The position numbers were made by a program, and so were the translations under genes. Below, one piece after another: positions 33,431-43,816 of a stretch of 64,000 bases of DNA. Source of the stretch: Omphalotus guepiniiformis (lineage: Eukaryota; Basidiomycota; Agaricomycetes; Agaricales; Omphalotaceae); assembly GCA_028554645.1 (NCBI GenBank), contig JAQOOI010000063.1, positions 1,103,306 to 1,167,305 of the forward strand, written 5' to 3'. The notes beneath the pieces are model-generated. The model saw only the letters and a program-made list of their open reading frames with translations, did not search any database and had not been told where the DNA came from. Positions within the stretch are counted from its first letter, which is position 1, and each line of letters starts with the position of its first letter.

Positions 33431-36400
33431 ATGTCGAATTTGGGACCGGCCTTGGAATCCCTCGTATACTCTCTAGTTCCCGCTTCAAGGGACGAAGATC
33501 CTCTTAGAAATGAGCTTATTGCCCACTGTCAAGAGATACTGAACAGGTGAATCGATCATAAGAGCCACAAGGAACTTCCAGCTAACCATGACTTTTGATA
33601 GTCAGATTGGTCAGAATTACGAGCCTGATATAGGGCACCTTGCGGACCTAATCAAGCGACAGTGTATGCTCTCTTAGATACCTGTCTCATTCAGCGTTCG
33701 TTGACTGAACAAATAGTGCTTCAGACATCTCCTTCTGGCTCTGCATCTCTGAAATTCACCAACTTACTGTCGCGTCTGTGGGATCAAGTGAGCTTTCATT
33801 TGAACATCTCAATTGTTTTTATGTCTGATGAAGTGTTGACGATAGCCTGTTCCTGTACTTTCTAGAAAACACGCGACGATACATTTTCTTCAATCTCTTG
33901 CTTCATCTCGCCAGAACTCCAAGACTGTGCCTCCCTTCCTTCCTGCCTTGGCTCCCCCTCCTCCTTCACGACCTCTTCCTTCACCTTCATCCCCTGCGCG
34001 CTCGCCTTTATCTCCAGTTACGGGAAAGTCAAAACCTGATATCTTGAGGGAATATCGACTGCAGTCAAGTCAAGATGTTCTCTTTGTGTTGTAATAGAAG
34101 CCTTGTTGATGAGTTGCCACTAGGTTGCCCACATTTACCGGAACACTTGCTACTAAGAGATACACTGTACCTTCTGCAGGGTATATCTGGTAAATATGTT
34201 CGACTTTCCGGACAAAATGAAACGTCACATCAAGAACATAGACTGGAGTTCATTGATAGTGGGGTCAGTTGTAACTTGCATGTTTGACTCAATCTCTCAA
34301 TTCCCATTACAGAGATACGTGGTTGCAGCGCCGACAAAGGCGCTCATTCACCGGCTCTCGGAAGTGGGATACCTATACACTCGAGTGGACTCGTTTGTGC
34401 GAGACCGTGAGGGCTCTTCAGGTGTGGGGATGATTGAGCAAAGCCTATGCCACCACTTACAAACGAAGTTGACCGAATATTATCGACTAATTGCTGTGCT
34501 CGAGTCTCAAATGCCTAATTCAAGCATGGCCTCTGATGGGAATGAGATACGAGAGGAAGGGAGTGGTCTTACTCTAAGGCGTCTGGATGTTTGGATCAAC
34601 GAGTGGAGGTTGAGAATGCGGATGATGAGCGTTTGCGTGGAAGGGGCTAGAGGTGCGGACGTGCAGAGTCCTCAACTGCTATGTTGTAGTGCTGACTATC
34701 ACCCTTAGACTCACATGGTGGCGCTCTAGTTAACCTCATCCACAGCTATACCGATAATGGCGATCCTTTTATACGGATGTTCACAGACCAACTTCTGGAA
34801 GAGGTACATTTCACGCCTCGATTGGTTTTTAGACTGAATCTAAAGGACTCTAGGTGTCCAAACCTTTCTTCTCTACGCTTCACAGATGGCTATTCTCAGG
34901 TGAACTTTACGATCCCTTCAATGAATTCTTTGTGGCTGTAGACCCCGATCTGGTTCACGTCCAGTACATGCATCCTTCGTCCTTAGCTGGAGGGATAAGT
35001 CAGCTAGGTGGCGATGGCGGGTTTTCTGCTCCCGATAATGAGGACTCGTTCGATAAACAAGGTGGTCTCAAGCTTTGGGAAAGAAAGTATCGCTTTCAGC
35101 AAGATATGCTACCTATGTTTGTCGGCGAGGCATTTGGTAGAAAGGCTCGTTTCTTCCTCCTTCTCATGAGCCAGCTTTCAATTCGGTCGTATTCAGATAT
35201 TTTCCACTGGGAAAAGTCTGAACTTCATTCGATATAGCTGCCACGACAGCGATTGGGTAGTGACAAGAGAGAAAATGAGCAATACCGGTGGTTGTGAGTT
35301 GCATCGTTTAATACCGTGTACACTTATACATACTCCCTTCAGCCTTGAAGTATAGTGACATAGCAGGTCTAGAGCGATCTATTGACGCCGCATATTCCAC
35401 TGCCAGTCAGCGTTTGTTCGATGTTTTTCTGGAGAAATTCAAATTACTCGATCATCTATCTGCATTGAAGCACTACTTGCTGCTCGGGCATGGTGATTTT
35501 GCAGACCAGTTGATGATGGCTCTAGGGTGAGACTATGAGTGCCATTTACAACCAGTTCGTCTTGATAGCACTGCAATTCTAGGCCAAGTTTATCGCGACC
35601 TGCGAACACCCTCTTTCGCCATAATCTCACCGCTACACTTGAGACCGCTATCCGTTCCTCAAATGCACAGAATGATTCGCCGGATGTTCTTCGCCGTCTG
35701 GACGCTCGTATGCTTGAGTATTCTCACGGCGAGATTGGGTGGGATGTATTCACGCTCGAGTACAAGGTCGATGCACCCATCGACACTGTTATCGATCCGG
35801 CCTCGATGATCAAGTACCTCAAGCTATTTAACCATCTGTGGCAGATGAAACGGATTGAAGGTGCACTCAGCCAACGATGGATGAGGATTGCTGGAGGTGC
35901 ACGAACGTTCCTCCGGATACCAGGTAGACAACTATCGTTTGTCTAGTAGCCTGGCTAACTCTTGAACATAGAATTGAATCCGTCATGGCATAGAATTCGC
36001 ATCGTCATGGCGGAGATGATACACTTCATCAAGCAGATCCAGTCGTACTGCCAACTAGAGGTCATTGAGTGTTCATGGAAGACGCTTGTCGAATTCCTCA
36101 ACAAGCGAGAGGGAGATCTGGACGCCATGATAGATGCACACCGATCGTATTTGGGGCGCTTAGTGAAGAAGACCCTGCTCTTAAGCACAAAATCTGGTCG
36201 AGAGGTAGGTTTATCTCCTCATATACTCGCTGCTCCCAGCTGAACAGAGATATTATCAGGAAAGCGTCTTGAATCAGGTGAAAGATCTTTTCTCAATAAT
36301 CCTCCAATTTCAAGATGCAGTGGTGAGTGACGTCTCTGACATCTCCCCTCAATTGCTGATCCCTATGTACTCAAGGATAATTTTTACAACTTCTGTTTGT

Positions 36401-36735
36401 CTGAATCCGCTCGTCGGGACCGCAAGCTTGATGCTGAAAGAGTACGTTCGTTCTCACTTGAATGCGGCACCAGCACCAAATTCTGACGCGACCTGTAGGG
36501 TCTGTATACCGGACCAGAACAGGATCCTAATGATAGCCTTAAGGAGGCACTGACTCGGTTAATGCACCCGGTGAAAGAGTACGGGTCGCAATTTTCAGAG
36601 AAGTCGCAAACTCTGGTTCAGCATCTTCAAATACATCCTGATCTGGATTGTCGCTTCCTCGCCGTGCGCTTGAACTTCTCAGACTATTATCGCGCGAAAG
36701 CTCAGAAGGAAAGCAAGGATACACCGAGGTCATGA
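33431..36735 (+). CDS. SPC98: Gamma-tubulin complex component 3 (GCP3/Spc98)
   Basis: Core gamma-tubulin ring complex subunit that nucleates microtubules at spindle pole bodies. After the N-terminus MSNLGPALESLVYSLVPASR and a Pro/Ser-rich linker, the GRIP1 half shows LLRDTLYLLQGISGKYVRL, YVVAAPTKALIHRLSEVGYLY, LTEYYRLIAVLESQM, LTLRRLDVW, and FFSTLHRWLFSGELYDPFNEFFV. The GRIP2 half has FDVFLEKFKLLDHLSALKHYLLLGHGDFADQLM, GWDVFTLEYKVDAPIDTVI and YLKLFNHLWQMKRIE. There are about 14 introns. The one at 35145-35196 starts GC (GC-AG). The intron at 34066-34120 removes an apparent in-frame stop. An ACGCGT cell-cycle box lies at 33381-33386, 45 bp before the start. Confidence 0.92.
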
Positions 36736-36910
36736 ATTTTGTACCATCTTTCTTTCGCGATTGTATCTTGCCATGGTTTATGTCTTTTTAATTATTGTGC
36801 ATAAATAAATAAGAATCCGACGAATTAACATCTACGTCGTTAGATGTATATATATCCGCAAAGTAAGTTACTTGATGCTTTTAAAGTACACGTAGTACAT
36901 GCCACCGGTC

Positions 36911-38684
36911 TCAAAGCTCATCATGAGCAGAGTCAGACTTGTTTTCGGCACTCACGGGGACCTGAGTATGATCATCAGCAAGTACCACAGGGGCTTCAAG
37001 AGAGTTCTTGGCATTCTCCTGAACGAAAGCAACCAAAGATTCGAAGGATCGGTCGCCTTCGTAATCAATGAATTCTCTAGTACCAGCAGCCTTGAATTTG
37101 ATGGTAGGGAAACCAGCAATTCTGAAGGGCACAGAGGGAGGGAGGTCGTTCTCAGTTGCTTCCATCTTAGCACTAGGATAAACCAGATTATCAGCATCGG
37201 AAGAGCTGCGAAGGGACCAGCAGCTTACATTAAGAGGCGGTCCTTGATATCGGCGTACTTGTCACCAAGGCTATCCCAGGTAGGCTTTAGACGCTTGCAG
37301 TGACCGCACCTTATTTCAAACACATCATTAATCAGACGCCAATATCTCAAATCATGAAGTGCTCACCAGGATGCGTAAAACTCAACAAAGACGTCTTTAG
37401 AGTCGTCAAATACAACCTCATCAAACTGCTTCCCAACGAGGGTGAAGACACTCTCATCCTGCGACTCGGGAACAGGCTGGCTCTTCAACTCCGGCTGAAG
37501 CTCGCCGTCAAGGTATGCAGCAACCCATTGTGAGACACCATCAGCAGTAACCTCCTTGCTCTGATCAAAGGGATATTTGAGCTGCATCTTCAAGTCCTGA
37601 ATGACAAAACTGGGCCACTTGGCTTCTTGGAGATTCAGAGCCTTTGCGTGGTCACCGAACAAGACAGCGTCAATCCAGACAAAGTTCATCTTGGACTTGT
37701 ACTTCTCAGCGATGGGTCGAATGGCTGAAATGTACTCCTCTTTCTTGTCGCTGGTAGGGTCGAGGAAGAGGTAGGCAAGTGGTTTGGGGCTGGAAGCATA
37801 AACGGCGTAATTTTCGCTGCTGACTTGGTCAATAACGGGTATGGCGAGATCCTTCATCCACTCCTCGAAATCTTCCACAGTAGCGTCGAGTAGAGGGTAA
37901 GGATAAGTGACACGAGGTTCGTCAAAGCTTCGGTAGACAACGACAGCGGGAGGGGTGACATCCTCAGCAGTGTGAGCTGCTGCATCGGTGCTGAGACCGA
38001 AGAGGTAGTCGTCGCGATGTTTCTCAGCGGCTTCGCTGAAAGCGGCGGCTGGGGCATCCGTAGGTGAAGATAAGTAGGCAACAGCAACAAATTTATCGGC
38101 AGTTTTGAAGTCATCCAAATTGGAAAAGGTGACATCAGAGACTGCAGGAAGGGATTGTCTGCGTATTTATTAGTGTTGGTTCTTTGTTAGCTAATTGAGA
38201 CGTTCACATACTTGACCATATAGCTGATAATGCCGTCTGCTTTCCGGGGACCAGTATATTCTGATGGCGTGCCGTTCTTATAGACCCTCAAGGTACTAGA
38301 AAACTTTTTAATGAAGAAGCTTTTTGGGTGAAAGGCTAGGACATACGGGTAACCTTGAATCCCATTTGCTTGACACAAGTCTGCCTGATCGACACAGTCA
38401 ACCTTGGCTAGTTTAATGTTCTTCTCCTTGAGGGTGGTAGCAGCCTCCTCGTAGTGAGGAGCTAGAGCTTTGCAGTGGCCACACCTGAGATAGTATAAAT
38501 ACGTGAAAGGACAGAAAGCCGAAACAAATTACCAAGGAGCAAAGAATTCGACGAGGATCAATGATTCCGGGTTGACCTTTGAGTCGAAATCACTGGCAGT
38601 GAGACTGATGACATCCGAGTCGTCAGCGAACGCCAGAGAAGCAAAGGCTAACGCCAAAACAGGCGACAGTGTCGACAAACGCAT
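36911..38684 (-). CDS. PDI1: Protein disulfide isomerase, ER-resident (HDEL)
   Basis: Oxidative-folding enzyme of the ER lumen. A signal peptide ([20 protein letters not shown]) precedes thioredoxin domain a, with the active site [10 protein letters not shown]. Redox-inactive b and b' domains follow, then domain a' with [10 protein letters not shown], an acidic linker and the C-terminal HDEL retrieval signal. Length and domain order a-b-b'-a' match fungal Pdi1. Five GT-AG introns. Two of them (37310-37366 and 38485-38532) split the Trp codon immediately before each CGHC in the same phase, pointing to a shared origin of the two domains. A TATA-like element and an ACGTGTC motif lie upstream (see the regulatory entry). 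Confidence 0.96.
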
Positions 38685-38737
38685 GGTCAGAGAGAGGAAG
38701 AGAAAAGGAACGTAAGAGACAGAATTTCGCACTGGAT

Positions 38738-38773
38738 CTTTATATAAGACCAAATCTTGAACTGACGTGTCAC
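38738..38773 (-). promoter_or_regulatory. PDI promoter: TATA box and UPRE-like ACGTGTC motif
   Basis: On the minus strand a TTATATAAAG sequence at 38738-38747 sits about 55 bp before the PDI start codon, a good TATA box. Some 15-25 bp further upstream, 38763-38772 is TGACGTGTCA, which contains ACGTGTC, the core bound by Hac1/XBP1-type unfolded-protein-response factors (yeast UPRE-2 class). PDI is a standard UPR target, so the placement is functionally sensible. The motif also matches a CRE/bZIP site. Confidence 0.5.
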
Positions 38774-38999
38774 TTTGGTATCGTGACTAACCGAGCTTCA
38801 GGAGCTCTTACTTACGAGGCCATGATTAGCGCACAGGATTACAGTACATACTTTCTCATTACAGTACCTCTCCAAGTATATATAACTGAATTCCCCGTTA
38901 AAATTCCGCTTGTCACAAGTCAAAACTGTTCTGGTCCGCACGGAATACGACACGTACACAGTACTTCTACTCTGCAGGGTACTAAAGGACGAAAACATG
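38774..38999. other. Spacer between PDI promoter and verprolin 3' end
   Basis: The rest of the 315-bp gap between the PDI start and the verprolin-like stop. It holds upstream PDI promoter and the verprolin 3' UTR; no gene is seen. Confidence 0.5.
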
Positions 39000-40280
39000 C
39001 TACAATGTCCCCAAATCAAAATCGCTTCCTTTCTGACGGCCACTGATATATTTCTTAACGCTAGGCTGGAACGGCCTTGGAGGTGGGAAATCACTGACAG
39101 GAAAGGTGTGCGCACCTGCAGCTGGAGGAGGAGAGGGTACTACAATAAAAACAAACCATGTTTAAAATTGATCAAGCATAATATAAATGAAGATATACTT
39201 TTGCGTCGAGGAGCGGGAGGTTTTGAAGAGAGACCATTTGTAGCAGCTACGGGTGACCTAGCTGGTGGTGCAAGAGTATTACCGATAGAAACCGCTCTCA
39301 CTCTTGGGGCACCGGACGGAGCGGGTGGCGCAGGGGGAGGTAAACTATTACGTGCAGGGGCGGCTGCTGGTTCGCCTTCAGAAATCGCGCGTATCCTTGG
39401 TATTGTAGGGGGTACACCGAGGCCAAGCGGAGATTTGCGAGCCGGAGGAGGAGGAGGAGCGGCCTTGTTTGGAGAAGATGAAGGACCTGCACTCAATGGC
39501 CGTGGAGGGGGAGGAGGCGGTGCCCTGCCGGGTGTAGTCGGAGGTGGAGGAACATGCCTACTGATAGAGTTACGAGAAGGAATTGCAGGTGGTAAACGAG
39601 AAAGAGCTGTATGAGAAGGCCGAGCTGGGGGAGCTGGAGATTCCGGGGAACCAGCTGAGACAGGGCTAGATGGGCGAACAGGTGGTGGAGGCCGACGAGA
39701 AGGCAAGCTAGGGGCGGAAGGCGGTGGAACTGGTACAGAGCGAGAAGGCAGACTGGGTGCAGGTCGAGTCGGCGTCGATGGCGCTGCTCTCGGAGGTGGA
39801 ACTGCTCTGGTCGCTGACGATGGCGATGGCGGTGCAGCTACTGGTACTGGGGCTAATCTGCTCGGAGGGGGACGACCAGGAGGCAATGCAGGTGCTGCAG
39901 GTTTCGCAGGTGCAGGTGAATCCCGTTTCGGTATTGAAGGTGGCTTTCCCAACGTCGGTGCTTTTGCTGCGACAATCGGTTCATCATCGATATCATCACT
40001 TTTCTGCTATTCGACACTTACCAGGTCCTTTTTGTCCAGCTGGCTTCAGTTTTGGCATTCCACCTGCAAATAAGCCACCTAGCTGAGGTGGTCCTCCTCC
40101 TCCACCGCCGATGCCCATCGGTGGACCTGCGGACACCACACCTCCCCCTCCTCCTCCTCCTCCTCCTCCACCACCACCCGATTTCGGCTTTTCGACAGCA
40201 GGTGCACTTCGGTCATTGGTTTCTGCTTTCTTGAGCCTCTTTCCGGCTTGAATCTGGGCCAATAATTCGCTGGACGCCAT
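39000..40280 (-). CDS. VRP1: Verprolin/WIP-like actin-regulatory protein
   Basis: Proline-rich adaptor linking actin to WASP and type I myosin at endocytic patches. The N-terminus MASSELLAQIQAGKRLKKAET is a WH2 actin-binding motif (LLAQIQAGKRLKK). A 13-residue glycine run follows, encoded by a CCT/CCA microsatellite at about 40140-40185, then about 270 residues of Pro/Ser/Ala with SH3-ligand repeats (RPPPPVRP, PPPPPPRP). The last exon (39000 to about 39138) encodes AHTFPVSDFPPPRPFQPSVKKYISG, the conserved WIP C-terminal WASP-binding motif. Three exons; the frame is open throughout. The DFPPPRPF end and the WH2 start together make the assignment firm. Confidence 0.88.
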
Positions 40281-40540
40281 TGCCTCACGAGTCACAATGT
40301 AAGTTAAAGTAGTTGAAACCAAAACAGAAACAAACATTATTCTCAACCTTAAACTTATAATTAGCCTAAGCGCTCAAAGTCGTAAAGATGGTAATCACAA
40401 CAATTTATTTCTACATCACATCGCATACACCGCGAGGCCTGTCAAGGAGAAGGACTGAGGATATCTGCGGCCATTGAACAGAACCTCGTATCCTTATCTT
40501 TCTCACTACTCTAAACCAGCCGCAAGGTTGCAGCTGTCAA

Positions 40541-42947
40541 ATGCCCCGCGAAAACAGCTTCAGTGACTCTGAAGGACGATCCTTGACTCCTGACCTCAGT
40601 GAGGAGATCTCTGGAGGAGTTTCACCTCCGTCACCACCACCACAACCTGGAGCAATGTCTGTACAAGGCGCGACGTCACGAAATCTCGTCAACAAGGCAG
40701 CGTCAGCCAAGTTGGCTCCGGCACAACCAGAGCTCACCCCTGGAGAACGTTTTCGTTCGACAGTACGAAAGGTCATCGCCATGCACCGGAGCACAATGAT
40801 CATTGCAGGTGGGGTCGGAGCCGAGCCTGGTGTAGACCCCCGAAGAGCAAGTGCGGACCTACAATATGGCGGTATTAAACAAGATTGTGTCATCGAGTTG
40901 ATTGATTACTCGTCGGTGAACAGTAGCTATGGGCGTATGACGAACAGGGAATTCGTCAATCTAGTAGCGGATTCAAAGGCAAGTCAGAAGAACCACTGGG
41001 CGAAGGTTAGGTGGATCAATATCGGCGGAATGAGCTGGGATGTCATAAAGGCGGTATCTTTGAAATATGGTGCCACCCAATGTAACATCTATTCTGCGAT
41101 GCCACACTTAAATCTCACTTCAAAGATATACATCCCCTGGCTTTGGAAGATGTCTTTCACACACGCAGCCAAACTCGGTCCAAAGCTGACTATTACAACA
41201 AGCACCTCTTTCTCAGGGTACTTTGTCATGAGCTCGGGAATCCTGATGCTGAGCCACCTTCAACCTCTCCAGCTGTTGGCTCAACTCTCACTGATTTGCC
41301 GCGGTTGTCGTCGCCTCTGCCTTTCGATGATGTAGACAGCCACGGAATGTTGGAGAAGCTGCAAAAGGAAGAAAGAACCATGTATGGTGGCTCTTCCAAG
41401 TCGACGCTGAAGAGATGGAACCGGTCACACAAAGACCTGGAGCAAGGATCACTTTCGAAGGCTCCGTCGATGTTTTCATTCAATCAAGCTGTGAGCTCTG
41501 TTCGCATGCATATAATTAATTCAACTTTGACAGTGATGTAGTTCACAGCTGATCGCCAGCAGCGGCAAGAGCATGAAGTCCGAGTGGAGGTGCTCAAACA
41601 GGGTGAACGAGTCAATGTTGATGTTTCACCTATGTACATATTTCTTTTCAGAGATGGTAGGCCATTCATCCGATTTTGAGTACAGGCCTTAATTATGAGA
41701 TTCATCAAGGAACGGTCATCTCAATTCATCCCAACCCTGACCTCATATTGACTCAGCCTATCTCCCGCCGTCTGCAACAGAAGGACACTCTTCTCAGGAC
41801 ATCGGCTGATCCGTCCATGCTTGTGCAGAGTCTACTTGATCTTAGTGAGTTCCATTTCCTCATTCTTGGAATAGTCCAATGTAACCGGTATATGGAATAG
41901 TTGTTGACAAGGCCTTGGAGGTCATTGATGAGTATCATCTCAAAATCAAAAAATTCGAAAGTGAAGTTTTGCTCAGGCCTAAAGTATCGACAGTCCGAAA
42001 CTGTACGTCTGTAACTAACTTTCTCTATATATTTCACCCTTACTGATCTCATCTATAGTGCATATCCTTTCTGGAGATCTTATTCTTCACAAGCGTACCC
42101 TGGATCCCATCAGGACTGTTGTTTACGGTTTGAGACGGTATGATGTCGACCGTTGCGCTGCATTGGTGGATACGAGCATTGCCGCAAACCAGGATGTCAA
42201 AGTCGCCGGTTTCATGAGCCACAAGTCAAAGATTTACTTGGTTGGTGCACGTTCATGCTTTTTTTTCGTGCTAACAACACAATTCTCATTCCTTGCCTTA
42301 TTCAGGCGGATGTGCATGATCATATGGAGTACATTTTAGCAAGCATTGAAATGTTTGCAGGTATTGCAGAGAACCTGATCAATTACACTTTTAATGTGCG
42401 TACCTCTTCCTTCCTCCAACCTTTCGGTACTTAGAAGGCTACGGTTCTATAGATGTCGTCTTATGAAATGAATCAAGTCATGTAGGTCTTGTTTAGAAGT
42501 CATGATGTGCTGTCTCTGACAGAGCTTCTGTCCAGGCGTCGGCTTACCCTTGCAACCGTAGTATTCCTTCCACTGACTATTTTGACTGGTTACTTTGTTT
42601 GTCTTCTGTCTCGCAGATCATTGACGCGACACTGACGACTCTGCATAGGGAATGAACTTCCAACCCATGTGGTCAGTCAATAAAAACAGCGATGTATTGT
42701 ACGTTTCTGTCAGCTGTGTGATTTCGCATCATTAAATTCAGTTGTCATCCCTTAGATTCTGGAAGATTGCCATTCCCGTTATGGCCATCGTGGTACCCAT
42801 ATTCTTTTTGCCCGACATCAGACGGATGCTGCATTATATCAAGAAGCGGATGATTTCTAGGAAAGCCATCAGGGTAAGATTGAACGCTCACTTTTCTTCT
42901 GTGACAATTAAATGTGCAACTTTATCCAGACCATTAGGCGCGCGTAA
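40541..42947 (+). CDS. CorA-family Mg2+ transporter (Alr/Mnr-like)
   Basis: Divalent-cation channel of the CorA superfamily. The long cytosolic N-terminus is Ser/Pro-rich, followed by VRWINIGGMSWDVIKAVSLKYG and IHPLALEDVFHTRSQTRSKADYYNKHLFLRVL, the CorA-type alpha/beta domain. A variable insert follows, then the helical stalk (LRRYDVDRCAAL, DVHDHMEYILASIEMFAG) and the pore: MRRLTLATVVFLPLTILTGYFGMNFQPMW, with the invariant GMN motif joined across an intron. The second membrane span is FWKIAIPVMAIVVPIFFLP. The tail is basic (RRMLHYIKKRMISRKAIRTIRRA). Twelve exons or so, all GT-AG. The family moves Mg2+; the membrane (plasma membrane or vacuole) is not determined. Confidence 0.92.
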
Positions 42948-43816
42948 CTGACATTCGGAATTGGCGCGGAACTTCATGACGATATATCCCGCACTACGGA
43001 CTCTTGTTACAAGTCATAGTCTTGCTTAAGAAATCAAATTCTTTATCCTGTCTTTTCTTCATAATGCGACTGCATCCTATCTACACCACTGTTTTGTGAT
43101 TTCATGGTTTTTTTTTCCAGGTTATGTACTACTGACATCTCAGCTCTCTTGTTTTTTGTGCTCTCGTGCTCAGGCTCACCATTGCTAAAGTGCGTTGACA
43201 AGTTAGTTCACATCTTGCACCCTGTTTGCTGTCCTGTAAAGCCTGATTTAGAACCGTACAGCTACTTAATCTATTCACTGAGAGTAACTTAGTCTGAGTG
43301 TGATCAGCTTTCCCAAAAGGGAGAACAACAGAGTCTTGACTTCAACTTTTTGCAGTATTCGGCTCAGTCTTCAGCCTTCTTTCTCAGGCTTGATGACAAT
43401 GAGCAAATTACCATCTTGTACTCTATTTCTACCCGGTGAAAACAATATCTGAGCAAGGCGCCAGTAGACTGACAATTTTCGAGTTCGCTTTCAACTAAGT
43501 AATTGCTAGTGCTCTTTTGTCCTAGGCGCTGCGAGTGCCAGCCATAGATGCATGTATTAATATGTTCTATTACTAACTACTTTTGTGCTAATCCGAGTTC
43601 ATCCATATCAAGCTAGAGAGGAGCATTGAACACATGACAACAATATTCATAGCTTTCCAAACAAGGTGCAGGGTCAATACAGTATGTATGCTTCATCTGC
43701 TCAGGTATGAAAACACGCTACAAATGAACTTGAGCTAGATATACAAAAGAAAATATATGGGAGGGTAGTTTGTCAAAGAGTAGCTATCATACTTCTTGAA
43801 GTTACCGGCCCGCCAC
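42948..43816. other. Long convergent intergenic region
   Basis: 869 bp between the stop codons of the CorA-like gene and the orphan membrane gene. It is AT-rich with scattered pyrimidine tracts (a TTTTTTTT run near 43107). The only short open stretch (43104-43292) has no recognisable similarity. Besides the two 3' UTRs I see no gene, repeat or RNA structure. Confidence 0.5.

Noticed and set aside
33665..33716. Frame break in GCP3 after DLIKRQ
   Set aside because: Resolved by a 52-nt intron GTATGC ... AAATAG that joins to LLQTSPSG; the open stretch in between is intronic.
34066..34120. Apparent premature stops (TAA TAG) in GCP3
   Set aside because: A 55-nt GT-AG intron (GTCAAG ... CACTAG) removes them and joins the frame correctly into the LLRDTLYLLQGISGK block.
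43104..43292. Short open frame in the CorA/orphan spacer as a small gene
   Set aside because: No similarity, no intron or promoter signals, and AT-rich composition like the flanking UTRs.
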